Assembly: GCF_024362485.1 (NCBI RefSeq)
Contig: NZ_CP101456.1
Location: forward strand, 248,001-312,000
Source: Natronobeatus ordinarius
Lineage (GTDB): Archaea; Halobacteriota; Halobacteria; Halobacteriales; Natrialbaceae
DNA: 64,000 bases
Reading direction: 5' to 3'
The notes under the pieces are model-generated. The model ran no database searches, was not told where the DNA came from, and saw only the letters and a program-made list of their open reading frames with translations. Position numbers and translations under genes: made by a program. Below are positions 45,348-53,242 of this stretch, piece after piece. The stretch's first letter is position 1. The number at the start of each line of letters is the position of its first letter.

Positions 45348-46277
45348 TCAGGCCGTCGCTTCCCCCTCGAGCACCCCTTCCGGCGGCAGTTCGTCGACGA
45401 GCACGACCGCCTCGCCCTCGAGGACCGGTTCCTCGGACTCGTCGAGGACGGTCGTCTCGACGCGGAACTTCGAGCCGCCGAGGTCGTCGACGATCTCACA
45501 GCGAGCGGTCGCGCGTTCGCCGACGCCGACGGGTCCACGAAAGCTGATCTCCTGGGAGAGGTAGATCGAAAGCCCCGGCAGCCGAGCGAGCGCGGCGCTG
45601 ATGAGTCCGACGCCGAGGACGCCGTGGACGATCCGCTCTCCGAACCGGGTCGCCGCGGCGTAGGATGCCTCGAGGTGCAGCCGGTTCGTGTCGCCGGTGA
45701 CTTCCGCGAACGACTCGACGTCGGACTCGCTGAGCCTCTTCCCGAAGATCGCGACGTCACCGACGGAGACCTGCGTCTCGTCTTCACCGTGGTACTCGAA
45801 CGACCAGTCGTCGCGTTCGTACTGGGTGTCCGTCCGGACGGTCAGTCGCTTCGGCTCGCGGTCGTGGATGGCCGGCGGGTGCATCAGCTGCGGGATGTAG
45901 TAGGTGAGTTCGGTCGTCGTCACGATCCCCCGGAGCTCGTCCGCCTCGCCGGAGTTGGCGACGACCGGCAGGTGCTTACACTGGTGTCGCCGGAGCATCT
46001 CGGCGGCCTCGACGATCGACGCGTCGGGCGCGATCGTCACGACCGGCATCGACATCACCGCCTCGAGTTCGACGTGCCCCAGGTCGGACCGCTCACAGAG
46101 GTGTCTGGCGAAGTCGCCCTCGGTGAGGATACCGACCGGTTCCTCGCCGTCGACGACGACGACCGAACCGACGTTCCGGTCGCGGACCGTTCGTGCAGCC
46201 TCGGCCGCCGTCTCGGTCGGCGTGGCGGTCGCGACGTCCGTGACCATAATCTCGGAAACGGGGATCGTCTCGTACAT
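45348..46277 (-). CDS. CBS-pair / MaoC-like dehydratase fusion
   Basis: A 309-aa protein. Residues 5-60 and 72-130 are a CBS pair (VSEIMVTDVATATPTETAAE; GILTEGDFARHLCE; ELRGIVTTTELTYY). Residues about 175-305 form a hot-dog MaoC-like domain with SDVESFAEVTGDTNRLHLEA and FGERIVHGVLGVGLISA, the D-x4-H-type hydratase active site. The fusion suggests an enoyl-CoA hydratase-type enzyme (or thioester-binding domain) controlled by adenine nucleotides at the CBS pair. The combination occurs in haloarchaea but its role is not known to me. Confidence 0.85.
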   Translation of the reverse strand: MYETIPVSEIMVTDVATATPTETAAEAARTVRDRNVGSVVVVDGEEPVGILTEGDFARHLCERSDLGHVELEAVMSMPVVTIAPDASIVEAAEMLRRHQCKHLPVVANSGEADELRGIVTTTELTYYIPQLMHPPAIHDREPKRLTVRTDTQYERDDWSFEYHGEDETQVSVGDVAIFGKRLSESDVESFAEVTGDTNRLHLEASYAAATRFGERIVHGVLGVGLISAALARLPGLSIYLSQEISFRGPVGVGERATARCEIVDDLGGSKFRVETTVLDESEEPVLEGEAVVLVDELPPEGVLEGEATA

Positions 46278-46343
46278 CGAGCCCGTGCTACGCCGGGCAG
46301 CCCCATGACTCCTTGCCCCAAGACGCCTCGTCCCGGCTCGAAC

Positions 46344-46757
46344 TCAGACGTCGACCGGCCGACCGTCCTCCGTCGGCGGCGCGACGTGATCGACGTACTC
46401 CTCGAGCGTCGGCTCCTGTACCCGGACGCGGACGGCGATCTCACCCAGTTCGTCGGGTTCGCCGACCGAGAAGTTCACCCGGCCCTCGAACGCCGCGCCC
46501 TTCTTCAGCGCGAACGAGAAGGTGTCTCCCTCGCGATTGGAAACAAACTCGCTGCGGGCGGTGTCGAGGATCTCCTGACGGTGGAGCAGCTCGGAGAAGT
46601 GCTCGAGCCGGTGGGCCGTCCCACGGATCTCGCCGTGGCCTTCCTCGAGGTCGGCCTCGGGGAAGACGGTCGCCACGGCGTCGGCGACGCGGGCAGTGAT
46701 CTCGGTGTCGTAGACGGGTGCGGTGATCTCGACGTCGACGCGGTAGATATCGGTCAT
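46344..46757 (-). CDS. UPF0201 RNA-binding domain protein
   Basis: A 137-aa protein starting MTDIYRVDVEITAPVYDTEI, with AVATVFPEADLEEGHGEIRG and FALKKGAAFEGRVNFS. This matches the archaeal UPF0201 family, whose fold resembles RNA-binding proteins. No reaction is known. It lies 6 bp downstream of the UPF0200 kinase-like gene on the same strand, a conserved pair in archaea. Confidence 0.82.
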   Translation of the reverse strand: MTDIYRVDVEITAPVYDTEITARVADAVATVFPEADLEEGHGEIRGTAHRLEHFSELLHRQEILDTARSEFVSNREGDTFSFALKKGAAFEGRVNFSVGEPDELGEIAVRVRVQEPTLEEYVDHVAPPTEDGRPVDV

Positions 46758-46763
46758 GGTCGA

Positions 46764-47324
46764 TCAGGGTCGGGCCCGTGGGCCCTCGTGGATGAGCTCT
46801 CTGATCCGGTCGTGGAACGACTCGAGGCTGTCGGTGTTCTCGACGACGACGTCGGCCCGGTCCATCGCGTCGTCCATCCCGAAGCCGCGCTCGCGCTCGT
46901 CGCGGCGCTCGAGCGACTCGCCGCCGTCGTCAGCGCCCGCGTCGCGCCCGCGGGCGTCGATCCGCTCGGCGCGCAGCTCGAAGGGGGCCTCGATGCTGAC
47001 GAGCGTGAACGCGTCGTCGAAGCGCTCCTCGAAGACGTCGACCTCGACGCCGGAGCGAATGCCGTCGATCACCACCGCGTCGTGGTCGACGAGGCGATCC
47101 TCGATCATCGGCAGCGAGCGTTCGGCGATCGCCGCCGGGCCGTTCTCCTCGCGCAGGGCCTGGGCGACCGTGCCGTGGTCTTTCGTCGGATCGAGTCCGC
47201 GATCCGCGGTCTCCTGACGGACGACGTCGCCCATCGTCACCACCGGGATTCCTTCCTGGCGTGCCACCGTGGCGGCCTCGCCCTTGCCGCTGCCCGGCAG
47301 CCCCACGGTTCCGATGACGTGCAT
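46764..47324 (-). CDS. UPF0200 P-loop kinase-like protein
   Basis: A 186-aa NMP-kinase-like protein. The P-loop is VIGTVGLPGSGKGEAATVAR, then VVTMGDVVRQETADRG, an Asp in DAVVIDGIRSGVEV, and a late acidic segment. It belongs to UPF0200, related to dephospho-CoA and nucleotide kinases. The start was taken at ATG 47324 because the P-loop begins six residues later. A 90-codon upstream open frame is not conserved in character. It is paired with UPF0201 downstream. Confidence 0.84.
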   Translation of the reverse strand: MHVIGTVGLPGSGKGEAATVARQEGIPVVTMGDVVRQETADRGLDPTKDHGTVAQALREENGPAAIAERSLPMIEDRLVDHDAVVIDGIRSGVEVDVFEERFDDAFTLVSIEAPFELRAERIDARGRDAGADDGGESLERRDERERGFGMDDAMDRADVVVENTDSLESFHDRIRELIHEGPRARP

Positions 47325-47495
47325 CGGCAGACGGTACAGGCGACGCGTGCATAAGGGCTGTGTCTCGTGGGCGAGTCCGGCACGCTCGAGCGAGTCGACA
47401 ACGTGGCGAACGCTCGCGGACGACCCCGAAACGGAGATCACGGTACCACGACCCTCGGAACTCTTATCCGTGTACTGGTCATACATTTGTTTGTA

Positions 47496-47690
47496 ATGGC
47501 AAACGGTAAGGTTGATTTCTTCAACCACACAGGCGGCTACGGTTTCATTTCGACGGACGACGCTGACGATGACGTCTTCTTCCACATGGAAGACGTCGGC
47601 GGCCCGGACCTCGAAGAAGGCTCAGAGATCGAATTCGACATCGAACAGGCCCCCAAAGGCCCCCGCGCGACGAACGTCGTCCGCAACTAA
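47496..47690 (+). CDS. cspA: Cold-shock protein CspA
   Basis: A 64-aa OB-fold protein, MANGKVDFFNHTGGYGFIST. RNP1 (GGYGFIS) and RNP2 (DVFFHMEDV) motifs are intact. It is an RNA chaperone. A TATA-like ctcttatc lies about 30 bp before the ATG, so the message is likely leaderless. The upstream in-frame ATG 43 codons earlier would pass through the promoter and is rejected. Confidence 0.92.
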   Translation: MANGKVDFFNHTGGYGFISTDDADDDVFFHMEDVGGPDLEEGSEIEFDIEQAPKGPRATNVVRN

Positions 47691-47701
47691 TCTACGTTTC
47701 C

Positions 47702-47740
47702 GTCGCCTGACGGCGACTCTCAACGTCGATTTCAGTTTTT
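47702..47740 (+). terminator. Hairpin and T-run after cspA
   Basis: gtcgcc (47702-47707) pairs with ggcgac (47712-47717) over a 4-nt loop, and a run of five T follows at 47736-47740. It starts 12 bp after the cspA stop. Confidence 0.45.
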
Positions 47741-47850
47741 CAGAACACAACCGCTCGAGCCGAGGCGCTATCTGGGTGTCTCGATCACCCTCGGCGTCGG
47801 CGGTAGCAGCGGTTCGACGGCGTCTCCGGCGAACGGAGAATCCACACCGC

Positions 47851-47856
47851 TTATAC
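47851..47856 (+). promoter_or_regulatory. TATA box of tRNA-Arg
   Basis: ttatac sits 27-32 bp upstream of the tRNA 5' end, the standard archaeal spacing. Confidence 0.55.
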
Positions 47857-47882
47857 TGGTCGGCCGACGAAGGAGTACTCGA

Positions 47883-47957
47883 GGGCACGTAGCTCAGTCT
47901 GGATAGAGCGTCGGACTTCTAATCCGACGGTCGTGGGTTCGAATCCCATCGTGCCCG
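47883..47957 (+). tRNA. tRNA-Arg (TCT), left attachment site of provirus
   Basis: A 75-nt cloverleaf. Acceptor GGGCACG (47883-47889) pairs with CGTGCCC (47950-47956), discriminator G47957. D arm is GCTC...GAGC. Anticodon stem CGGA/TCCG holds CTTCTAA, anticodon TCT. T arm is GTGGG-TTCGAAT-CCCAT. Everything to the right changes in composition and gene content, so this gene is the probable integration target and its 3' end the attL core. Confidence 0.93.
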
Positions 47958-48152
47958 CTACCGCAGTTCACGGTCAGATATGCAAGACGGCTCGGGGTTC
48001 GGTCTGAATTTTACCCTCGAACCGTGATGATATCGTTATTCCGCATCACGGCAGTCGACTCTGTCTGGCGATTCCGTGTGATACGATGCGCCCCAGAGTA
48101 ATAAGTGCCAGAATATAATCCATTAGCTGAGTTTGGGAAATATTTTCAGCCG

Positions 48153-48158
48153 TTTATC
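48153..48158 (+). promoter_or_regulatory. TATA box before the 61-aa gene
   Basis: tttatc lies 26-31 bp upstream of the ATG at 48184, fitting a leaderless transcript of the two coupled genes at 48184-48596. Confidence 0.45.
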
Positions 48159-48183
48159 ATTCTGCGCCGTAAACTGAGAATGC

Positions 48184-48369
48184 ATGTCGAACCAAGGACC
48201 ACACTGCGAGATGATGCAATCGGACGACACAGTGTTTGTCTCGGTGACCGGGGGAGCGGACGACGATTTGGATACGGTCATCCATGCGTGTCACAACCAG
48301 TTTCAGTACCTCGCTGACGATTGGACGGCGGTCTCGCTCAAGGACATTTCCGTGGTGAAACCGGAATGA
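48184..48369 (+). CDS. Small provirus protein (61 aa)
   Basis: MSNQGPHCEMMQSDDTVFVS followed by VTGGADDDLDTVIHACHNQF, ending SLKDISVVKPE. No family is recognised. The stop overlaps the next start (ATGA), so it is coupled to the zinc-ribbon gene at 48366. These are the first genes right of the tRNA. Confidence 0.6.
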   Translation: MSNQGPHCEMMQSDDTVFVSVTGGADDDLDTVIHACHNQFQYLADDWTAVSLKDISVVKPE

Positions 48370-48596
48370 AGCGCAGGGACGACCACCGAAACGGAGACTT
48401 GCCCAAGGAACTCGAACGCTCTCCCGACCTCGACGACGTCCCGGATGACCTCATCGAGTTACTGGCGCTCGAATACATCGTCCGTGCCACCTGCCGCAAC
48501 TGTGGCCACTCTGACTACTACGTCGACACTGGATTCCCGCACAACGAGCCCGACTGCAAGGGTGCGTCTTGCTCGGAGCAGATACTGTTGGATTAG
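48366..48596 (+). CDS. Small zinc-ribbon protein (76 aa)
   Basis: It starts MKRRDDHRNGDLPKELERSP. ATCRNCGHSDYYV and later PDCKGASC supply two Cys pairs for a zinc site. It overlaps the preceding gene by 4 bp. It is similar in type to haloarchaeal and viral small zinc proteins; function unknown. Confidence 0.65.
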   Translation: MKRRDDHRNGDLPKELERSPDLDDVPDDLIELLALEYIVRATCRNCGHSDYYVDTGFPHNEPDCKGASCSEQILLD

Positions 48597-48700
48597 TCCT
48601 GTTGGTAAGCGGCACGTGATTGGCTCTTCATAGCTGATTTAGACGATTTTGGGTATTTTACTGTATTGTATGACCATTCATCCATTCTCCGTCGAAGCGG

Positions 48701-48707
48701 TTATAAA
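48701..48707 (+). promoter_or_regulatory. TATA box of the 106-aa gene
   Basis: ttataaa lies 27-33 bp upstream of ATG 48734, a close match to the archaeal TATA consensus. Confidence 0.6.
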
Positions 48708-48733
48708 GGTAAATCCCACATCAGCGACATGCA

Positions 48734-49054
48734 ATGAGTCGAAACCGATGTGATGACGAAGAATTAGATAGACTCGCACAACAACAGTTGAAACTGGCAG
48801 AATCTGCACTGGACACCTACTATCGTCTGATGTGCGCCCGAGACAAGCACGACACCGGGCCGTACTATCCCGATGAAGGCTATGCTGCCGGTCATCTCAA
48901 CTGGGAACTGAAACACGTCAGACAGTCCCACGAACGGCGGACATCGTTAGATAGAGACGACTACAACCTCTCCGAAGTCGTCAGTGACATCCTCGACCGG
49001 TCACAAGAGGACAAGGTACTAGACCGAAAGCGGCGAGAGGCTGAGAAAGAGTAA
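48734..49054 (+). CDS. Hypothetical provirus protein (106 aa)
   Basis: MSRNRCDDEELDRLAQQQLK, then highly charged helical sequence with YYPDEGYAAGHLNWELKHVR in the middle and a basic/acidic tail (DRKRREAEKE). It may form a coiled-coil dimer. It has its own TATA box. The stop is one base away from the convergent integrase stop. Confidence 0.62.
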   Translation: MSRNRCDDEELDRLAQQQLKLAESALDTYYRLMCARDKHDTGPYYPDEGYAAGHLNWELKHVRQSHERRTSLDRDDYNLSEVVSDILDRSQEDKVLDRKRREAEKE

Positions 49055-49055
49055 A

Positions 49056-49676
49056 TCACCGACGTTGGAAGTGTTCGTAGATTCGCTCAGTCGTCGTGAT
49101 TGAGCGGTGGCGGAGTCGGTTCCGAACGTCGACGAGTCGGGTATCAGGGTCGGCGAGCATGTAGTTAGCGAGACTGTGCCTGAATGCGTGTGGGTGAGCT
49201 TCCTCCGGGTCGGCGGGCTGGCCGTCCGTCCTCCGGGGCGCAACGTCAGCTTCAACTGCCAGCCTACGCACGATGTCTCGAGCGGTCTCCGTCGACATGT
49301 GGTTTGACTGGCGGCTTGGGAAGAGATAGTCGTGGCCGTTGGCTTCGAGGTCGCTGAAGTACATCCGCAACAGACGTACTGTGTTGAAGTGACCGTACGG
49401 GTCGAGTCGGAGTGTAGCTGCGGACGGGCTGATATCTTCTCGAGGGTAATCCTTCTGTATCACTGCGGGGAGCATCACTTCCTCAGCCTCCAAATCAAAC
49501 ATGGAGCGTGTCAGTTGAACAAGCTCGTTGACCCGGAGTCCGAGGTCGGCTGCGAGAACCACGAGGGTCTCGTCCCTAAGGGACGAGTCATAACGTGCGT
49601 CTCGACTGTGCGCAGCGTCTCTCAGGTCGTCTATCTGGCTCAACGTAAAGTGCCGGTGTACGACGGTTTCACTCAT
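49056..49676 (-). CDS. Tyrosine recombinase (SNJ2-type integrase)
   Basis: A 206-aa integrase, shorter than most because it lacks a full N-terminal SAM-like domain. The catalytic residues are visible: R48 (LGLRVNEL), K75 (IQKDYP), H163-x-x-R166 (HAFRHSLANYML), H190 (RLRHRSI) and Y200 (ERIYEHF). The start is ATG 49676; an upstream GTG at 49682 is possible. It overlaps the 63-aa gene by 8 bp and ends an operon of small genes, as in the haloarchaeal virus SNJ2 where int is encoded with small partner proteins. Confidence 0.9.
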   Translation of the reverse strand: MSETVVHRHFTLSQIDDLRDAAHSRDARYDSSLRDETLVVLAADLGLRVNELVQLTRSMFDLEAEEVMLPAVIQKDYPREDISPSAATLRLDPYGHFNTVRLLRMYFSDLEANGHDYLFPSRQSNHMSTETARDIVRRLAVEADVAPRRTDGQPADPEEAHPHAFRHSLANYMLADPDTRLVDVRNRLRHRSITTTERIYEHFQRR

Positions 49677-49860
49677 CCTCACTCACCCTTCGGAGCTTGT
49701 GCCGGAGGAGGTCGGGGTTATCCAGCGCTAATCGCACGATAGCCTCTCCTACGTCGCACTGGTCAGCATCCCAGACCTCGTCGTGCTCGAGGGAGAGTCG
49801 GTCGAGTGCTCGTCGGAGGTCTCGTCGCTCGTGGACTCGGAGGGTGAAATTTTCACTCAT
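49669..49860 (-). CDS. Small integrase-operon protein (63 aa)
   Basis: MSENFTLRVHERRDLRRALD, ending HKLRRVSEDE. Charged and helical, with no family recognised. It overlaps both the integrase gene (8 bp) and the upstream 28-aa gene (4 bp). By position it is comparable to the small accessory genes beside SNJ2 int, which help integration or excision; that parallel is inference. Confidence 0.65.
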   Translation of the reverse strand: MSENFTLRVHERRDLRRALDRLSLEHDEVWDADQCDVGEAIVRLALDNPDLLRHKLRRVSEDE

Positions 49861-49943
49861 GTCCAGAACACCCCGTACATCGTGAGCCCGAGCCCGATTT
49901 TGAATATCAAGGTGGCCACGAGCAAGCGTACGTAGGACCTCAT
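49857..49943 (-). CDS. 28-aa membrane peptide
   Basis: The frame encodes MRSYVRLLVATLIFKIGLGL then TMYGVFWT, a single transmembrane helix with a basic N-terminus. ATGA overlaps on both sides support translation despite its size. Confidence 0.55.
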   Translation of the reverse strand: MRSYVRLLVATLIFKIGLGLTMYGVFWT

Positions 49944-50050
49944 TCGTCGCTCACCTCGTTGACTCGCTCTTCAAGCGCTGGTGGTAGCTCGCCGTGTTTC
50001 TCTCGATAGATTTCAGCGTATTTGACGAGGAGCTTATCGTCGAGATTCAT
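49940..50050 (-). CDS. 36-aa small protein
   Basis: MNLDDKLLVKYAEIYREKHG, then ELPPALEERVNEVSDE. A short charged helical peptide. Its start overlaps the stop of the 98-aa gene and its stop overlaps the next start, both by ATGA. Confidence 0.55.
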   Translation of the reverse strand: MNLDDKLLVKYAEIYREKHGELPPALEERVNEVSDE

Positions 50051-50343
50051 GCCTCGTCACCCCAGATGTTCCGATACAGGACTTTTGTGACGAACAAACC
50101 GGTGACAGCTATGATTGCACCGACGATTTCTCGCTGGTATTGGTCGATTCCGGTAGCGTCGACGACCCAAGCAGGAGTTGTCGAGACCACGTCTCCGACA
50201 AGCAGAGCGTACGAGGTCTCGCTAAACGCATGATATGTTCCGTCAAGGATGCCGACGAACGCACCGCCGAAAGCAGCGAACACCAGTGATTTGAATCCAA
50301 TCTCGATTAATCGCTTCTCTTCGTGGGTCAGGTTCAGATTCAT
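50047..50343 (-). CDS. Two-helix membrane protein (98 aa)
   Basis: MNLNLTHEEKRLIEIGFKSL, then transmembrane segments at about residues 18-35 and 70-88 (EIVGAIIAVTGLFVTKVLYR), ending NIWGDEA. Part of the overlapping integrase operon; possibly a holin-like or envelope-associated protein, but there is no family match to support that. Confidence 0.6.
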   Translation of the reverse strand: MNLNLTHEEKRLIEIGFKSLVFAAFGGAFVGILDGTYHAFSETSYALLVGDVVSTTPAWVVDATGIDQYQREIVGAIIAVTGLFVTKVLYRNIWGDEA

Positions 50344-50459
50344 TGTTCGTCACCTCCGGGCCACCAAGAGATTCGTTCTCTGAGCAATTCGCTAAGTGGT
50401 CGGGACTTGATGTCCCAGTCAATTATAACCCCTAGCACTGCACCTATGATTAGTTCCAT
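50340..50459 (-). CDS. 39-aa membrane-associated peptide
   Basis: MELIIGAVLGVIIDWDIKSR, then PLSELLRERISWWPGGDEQ. One N-terminal hydrophobic helix. It is the first gene of the six-gene overlapping operon; the stop overlaps the 98-aa start by 4 bp. A second ATG directly upstream is equally possible as the start. Confidence 0.55.
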   Translation of the reverse strand: MELIIGAVLGVIIDWDIKSRPLSELLRERISWWPGGDEQ

Positions 50460-50761
50460 CATGTGTGTATTATAATGTGGTGTTGGAATGCATAGGTGTT
50501 TGGTGAGTCGGGTTATCTGTAACCCATGAGCAGGAGGAACAAAGAGGCTTAGACGTTCGATTAGCGATTTAGATATGCAGACAGATGGAAGTCGGTTTGG
50601 GAATTAGCTTCTCGAAAGTTCTTCATAAATGATATCTCGTGTCGTTTCTTTGTCTTCCAGCCTCCACTCGTGGGCTCTGCCCATCTCCTCGTGAATAGCT
50701 TCTTCAGGGATTGGAAATACTCTGTAGGACTTCTGAAAGCGCACACGACCTTCGTATGATA

Positions 50762-50769
50762 CTCGAGGG
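50762..50769. repeat. Left target-site duplication of IS66
   Basis: ctcgaggg directly precedes the IS left end; the identical octamer follows the right end at 52347-52354. IS66 elements make 8-bp duplications. Confidence 0.9.
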
Positions 50770-52346
50770 GTAGTTGGATAGCGTGATCAGGACTCACCGG
50801 TTAGTGATGCCTCTCATCCTAATCTGAGTTCTTGCCCACCGAGGATGGACTGGAGCTGTTCAGGTGGATCAAGTCCTCGTCGTTTCCACGTGGCTAACAT
50901 GGTCGTGATCGTCTCGTGAATCTGGACCCCTTCGGCTGAGCGGAGGGTCCGGAACATCTTCCGCAGCACCACTTGCTCGCGCAGAGCGCGCTCTGCGCGA
51001 TTATTCGTCGAATCGACGTCTGGCTCTGTCACGAACGTCAGCCAGTGGCCTAACCCGTTCCTGATCTTCTCGATCAGTTTCTGAACCTCCTGTGACTCAT
51101 ACTCCTCCCTGATCAGCCCTTCCAAGTGTAACGACGCCTCCGCCCGCATCTGCTCGCGGGCGGAGGCAGACGGGTCCTCTTCGTCGAACGCCGTTAAGTC
51201 ATCGTGGAGATCGTGCAACTCCGCAGAAAGCCACTCTGCTTCCTCATACCGCTCAGCAACGTACTCTGCCTCCCGTAACAGATGCGCCCAGCATCGCTGG
51301 AGTTTCGTGTGGTAGCTCCGGTACGCCGACCAGCCGTCACAGCTGAGCGTCGAGTCCTCGGCGAATTCCTCGCCGAGGACGTCCTCTAACACCTGGCTTC
51401 CACGACTCTCATCAACCCAGAACAGCACCTCTTCGTCAGTAACAAACGTCCACGCCCAGTGTTGCTCTCCATCAACAGGAAAGCCCGTCTCATCACAATA
51501 GACGACGTCACTCTCCCGAACACTGGCTTTGACGTCTTCATACGCGGGTCGCAGCCGGTCTGCGACCCGCTTGGTCAGGTTGTAGATTGTCCGGTGGGAG
51601 ATGGGGAGATCGAGCTCCCACTCAAACAACTCTGCCTGCTTTCGGTTTGGAAGTCGCTGATGGAACCTTCCAAGGGCGGTTTGGGCCATGATATTTGGCC
51701 CAAACCGCCCGGTTTCCGGGCAGTCAGGATGTTCAGCAACGACCTCGTTTCCACAGGAACAGTGGTGTTTGCCGAGTTCGTACTCGGTGACAGTGGTTGG
51801 AATGGGGAGTGGTATATCGATAATCGTCCGTGAGACGTAGCTGTCCGGGTTAGAGAGTGTCTGCTCACAGTCTGGGCAATATCCCCGATCAACTCGAATA
51901 GTCTCCTCTGGTTCCGGAGGCGGTCGAGTTGTTCCCTCGTGACCTTCGTCACGTCCTGGAGAGGAGTCGCTGGCGGCGTCAGCGTCGCCGCCAGCGTCGT
52001 CCCCTTGGTCTTCGTTCTCTTCCTCGTCGCTGTCATCGTTGCCAGGTGATCCAGCCGCGCCACCCTGCTTACTGGGTGGTGTGTTTGGGTTTTCGTACCA
52101 CTTGAGGCGTGCTTGCAGATTCTCGATCTGCTGTTGCTGTGCTGTGAGTTGACGACGGAGAAGACGGTTCTCGAACTCTTTGACTACGAGCTGCTGGCGG
52201 AGATGCGTACTGTCCTCAGCGCGGATCGCGGAATCTGTCGATTCCGGCGATCCGCCAATCCCCAGCGACACACTTGATTTACCATTGAGAGACCATTCAT
52301 GAGACTGCTACGAAATCGGTCTGGCAGCAAGTCGCTATCCAACTAC
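50770..52346 (-). mobile_element. Complete IS66-family insertion sequence (1577 bp)
   Basis: Both ends carry the perfect 14-bp inverted repeat gtagttggatagcg. Perfect 8-bp duplications (ctcgaggg) flank it. One gene, encoding a TnpC-type transposase (50814-52271), fills the element; the TnpA and TnpB accessory genes of bacterial IS66 are absent. All features indicate an intact, recently inserted copy. Confidence 0.92.
50814..52271 (-). CDS. IS66-family transposase
   Basis: A 485-aa protein. The N-terminal coiled coil (QQLVVKEFENRLLRRQLTAQ) is followed by YENPNTPPSKQG, an acidic linker, a zinc region (YCPDCEQTLSNP and HHCSCGNEVV), and the DDE nuclease: Asp in VVYCDETGFPV, Asp in STLSCDGWSAY, and Glu in TNNRAERALRE. 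These are the hallmarks of IS66 TnpC. It is complete and, with intact ends, likely active. Confidence 0.95.
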   Translation of the reverse strand: MSLGIGGSPESTDSAIRAEDSTHLRQQLVVKEFENRLLRRQLTAQQQQIENLQARLKWYENPNTPPSKQGGAAGSPGNDDSDEEENEDQGDDAGGDADAASDSSPGRDEGHEGTTRPPPEPEETIRVDRGYCPDCEQTLSNPDSYVSRTIIDIPLPIPTTVTEYELGKHHCSCGNEVVAEHPDCPETGRFGPNIMAQTALGRFHQRLPNRKQAELFEWELDLPISHRTIYNLTKRVADRLRPAYEDVKASVRESDVVYCDETGFPVDGEQHWAWTFVTDEEVLFWVDESRGSQVLEDVLGEEFAEDSTLSCDGWSAYRSYHTKLQRCWAHLLREAEYVAERYEEAEWLSAELHDLHDDLTAFDEEDPSASAREQMRAEASLHLEGLIREEYESQEVQKLIEKIRNGLGHWLTFVTEPDVDSTNNRAERALREQVVLRKMFRTLRSAEGVQIHETITTMLATWKRRGLDPPEQLQSILGGQELRLG

Positions 52347-52354
52347 CTCGAGGG
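52347..52354. repeat. Right target-site duplication of IS66
   Basis: ctcgaggg, identical to 50762-50769. Confidence 0.9.
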
Positions 52355-53175
52355 AATGCATTAACTGAGAAGTGCGAGTTCTTTGAATCTGAGACCGGGA
52401 GCAGCCGTGTTTGGAAAGGTTTTGTGATGACTATGACTTTTTCTCCGTTCTCCAGTTGCTTGATTTCCTCAACAGTTAATTGCATCCCAAGCTTCTCAAT
52501 AGTGTTCGTAGATAGACGTTCTCTGTTTATCGAGAACCCCATTTTTCGACAGTATTTTACCCAATCTATGGGTTGTGGAAGTCGTCGCTTGAGCCGTTCA
52601 CGATATGATTTAGGCCTATCCATTTGAACGATGTATTTGATTTGTCTACAGTCACGCTGTGTAGCGTCTGCGATATTCTGGTATCGCTTGTTCGAATGCT
52701 TTTTAATTTTCTTCCTGTGATGGAACCAACGCCGATTGAGAAATTCGATAGAGTCTACAAGTTTTCCACTAGCTTCCGGATTACCTTTGAGTTCTTTGAG
52801 GTCTTCTAAACTGGAGTCAACGACGTGGATGGTGTCTTCTAGCGTCTCCGGAGTTAGCTCATCCTCTGGATACCACGCACCTTCGATTCTTGATGTGGCA
52901 GCTTCGACACTATCATACCAACTGTGTTTCTCCCGCTTTGTCTGCCGATTCATCTGAACGTAGGTCACGAGCAGAGCAACTAGAGCAGGGAGTAGAAGTG
53001 AACCAAGAAGTAATTCCACCACTCTATCCCAGTCCAAAGTGCCGACTACCATCTCTGTTTGACTTTCTAATAGTTCTTCATTAATGTGTCTCTCGAATAG
53101 TGAGTCGGGGAATCTGCAAAAAGAGGTGTTTTGGAGTGGAAATCAGAGGGTTATCGGGCTGAAAATCGGAGTGAG

Positions 53176-53203
53176 TTTGGGAGTCCTACAATAGACTCCC
53201 AAA
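53176..53203 (-). terminator. 10-bp stem-loop between provirus genes
   Basis: tttgggagtc (53176-53185) pairs perfectly with gactcccaaa (53194-53203) over an 8-nt loop, just after the 3' end of the leftward gene at 53243. It is a probable terminator or processing hairpin. Confidence 0.5.
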
Positions 53204-53242
53204 GTGAGATATCACAATAGGCCCACTGGCATCTCGTCCAAA

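Larger units (their letters stand above)
50604..53052 (-). pseudogene. Membrane protein gene split by IS66 insertion
   Basis: The 5' part (53052 to 52347) encodes MVVGTLDWDRVVELLLGSLL, a transmembrane helix at residues 10-33, then a long cytosolic charged region ending NAFPR. Removing the IS (50770-52346) and one 8-bp duplicate joins it in frame to VSYEGRVRFQKSYRVFPIPE and on to ...RDIIYEELSRS with a TAA at 50604-50606. The rebuilt gene is 864 bp, 287 aa, with no other lesion, so the insertion is recent. In the present sequence the frame instead runs into the IS and stops at 52297. No family is recognised. Confidence 0.85.

Noticed and set aside
45624-47354. 576-codon rightward open frame
   Set aside because: Spans the reverse of three real genes (CBS-MaoC, UPF0201, UPF0200) and has no family character.
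47883-47957. attR copy of tRNA-Arg 3' end within the window
   Set aside because: I searched by eye for the T-loop/acceptor sequence to the right and found none up to 64000, so the right boundary is taken to be outside.
50561-50797. Leftward 78-codon frame left of the IS
   Set aside because: Starts inside the IS end in a different frame from the disrupted gene; the gene remnant itself explains this DNA.
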